Made by a program: the position numbers and the translations under genes. Source: an uncultured Saprospiraceae bacterium (GTDB lineage Bacteria; Bacteroidota; Bacteroidia; Chitinophagales; Saprospiraceae). Taken from it: DNA of 64,000 nt. Location of the stretch: assembly GCA_937921825.1 (NCBI GenBank), contig CAKZVK010000034.1:1-64000 (forward strand), written 5' to 3'. Positions 62,908 through 64,000 of the stretch are shown here, piece after piece; within the stretch, counting starts at the first letter, position 1, and every line of letters begins with the position of its first letter. Below the pieces are notes generated by a model. It was not told the origin of the DNA. It saw only the letters and a program-made list of their open reading frames with translations, and searched no databases.

Positions 62908-64000
62908 TCAATTCATATAATCGAGAACAATCTTTTTATCATCAAAAGGGATTTTCTCCCCTTTTATTTCTTGGTATTTTTCGTGGCCTTTGCCAGCTAT
63001 TAGTATCAAATCTCCTACTCCTGCTAGCATACAAGCAGTCTTAATGGCTTCTTCCCTATTGGTGACTTTGAGTACCCCTTTAGAAAGATCTGAATCAAGT
63101 CCAGCATACATTTCGTCTATGATAGTATTAGGATCTTCACTTCTAGGATTATCAGAAGTCAGGATCAATATATCACTTTGCATTGCCGCCACTTTGGCCA
63201 TTTTCGGTCTTTTCTCTCTATCTCTATCTCCCCCACAACCGACTACAGTAATCAATTTGACATTATCTTTTTTAGTTTCTACTAGAGTCTTTATTACTTT
63301 ATCCAGGGCATCAGGAGTATGTGCATAATCTACGAAGGCCGTATATTCTACTTTATCCTTCTGGACCATGTCCAATCTTCCTTCGGCTGTAGTCAAAAGG
63401 CTCAGCTGAGTCAGAACTTCTTGCTCATCTAATCCTAATGCTACCCCTGTACCATATACCGAAAGTGCATTGTAAGCATTAAAGGCGCCTACCATTTTTA
63501 GATAAACTTCTTTCTGCTCGATACTCATGAACAAACCAGATAGATCATTAGAAATAATTTTTCCTTTGAACTTACATGGTTTTCTCAAGGCGTAGGAATA
63601 AACATCTGCTTTTGAATTTTGCACCATAACTAATCCGTTAGGGTCATCAATATTCACGACAGCAGACTTTCCTTTTCCAAGCCTATCAAAGAGCATCTTC
63701 TTTGCATCGATATATTCTCTAAAAGTCTTATGATAGTCCAAATGATCATGCGTAATATTCGTAAATACAGCAAGGTCATAATCAACATCAGCCACTCTTC
63801 CTTGATGAAGTGCATGAGAACTCACTTCCATAAAGACATGTGTGGTTCCTGCATCGAACATCTCCCTGAACAGTCGTTGTAGACTGATCGCATCAGGAGT
63901 TGTGAGCTTTGCAGGAATTACAGTATCACCGAATTTAACTTCAATTGTAGAGACCAATCCGCAATTAAAGCCTAGTCGAAAGAACAGATCAAATAGTAAG
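62908..64000 (-). CDS. murE: UDP-N-acetylmuramyl-tripeptide synthetase, 5' end beyond the window
   Basis: 'TTHVFMEVSSHALHQGRVADVDYDLAVFTNITHDHLDYHKTFREYIDAKKMLFD', 'VVGCGGDRDREKRPKMAKVA', 'ILTSDNPRSEDPNTI'. The frame stays open from 63957 to 64000 (LLFDLFFRLGFNCGLVSTIEVKFG), so the track start is artificial. Confidence 0.95.
   Translation of the reverse strand, partial: LLFDLFFRLGFNCGLVSTIEVKFGDTVIPAKLTTPDAISLQRLFREMFDAGTTHVFMEVSSHALHQGRVADVDYDLAVFTNITHDHLDYHKTFREYIDAKKMLFDRLGKGKSAVVNIDDPNGLVMVQNSKADVYSYALRKPCKFKGKIISNDLSGLFMSIEQKEVYLKMVGAFNAYNALSVYGTGVALGLDEQEVLTQLSLLTTAEGRLDMVQKDKVEYTAFVDYAHTPDALDKVIKTLVETKKDNVKLITVVGCGGDRDREKRPKMAKVAAMQSDILILTSDNPRSEDPNTIIDEMYAGLDSDLSKGVLKVTNREEAIKTACMLAGVGDLILIAGKGHEKYQEIKGEKIPFDDKKIVLDYMN

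Overview
A 64 kb chromosomal window, probably from a Bacteroidota (Saprospiria-like) genome. That placement is inferred from type IX secretion (T9SS) type-B sorting domains, TAnnTTTG-like promoters and the composition of the dcw cluster. Contents in order: (i) a multi-PAS protein truncated at the left edge, a small hypothetical and cmk; (ii) about 25.5 kb of four consecutive minus-strand genes for giant, Cys-rich, modular secreted proteins (1020-2781 aa), all ending in a gliding-motility/T9SS type-B C-terminal domain; (iii) a TPP-riboswitch-controlled TonB receptor next to PnuC-like and NadR-kinase-like genes; (iv) era-der; (v) a surface polysaccharide/nonulosonate locus (rfbC, neuA, neuB, ArsC/LMW-PTP-like, two nucleotide-sugar dehydrogenases, wecB-like epimerase, glycosyltransferases, methyltransferase) with a fifth T9SS type-B protein inside it; (vi) tRNA-Arg(UCG); (vii) a propeller-type LytS-like kinase plus LytTR regulator, followed by a 21-bp-spaced direct repeat upstream of a thioredoxin-fold gene; (viii) a dcw cluster, ftsZ-ftsA-ftsQ-murC-murG-ftsW-murD-mraY-murE (murE runs off the right edge). 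The most notable unannotated items are: a tandem pair of paralogous, apparently structured minus-strand noncoding RNAs downstream of ftsZ, with compensatory stem changes and a closing helix; a neuA gene whose conserved N-terminus is only reachable through an ATT start; the TPP riboswitch with a -7 element just upstream; a candidate LytTR operator; and a three-tier hairpin in the mraY-murE gap. I recognised no mobile element, CRISPR array or rRNA. All family calls come from reading motifs by eye; no database search was run.
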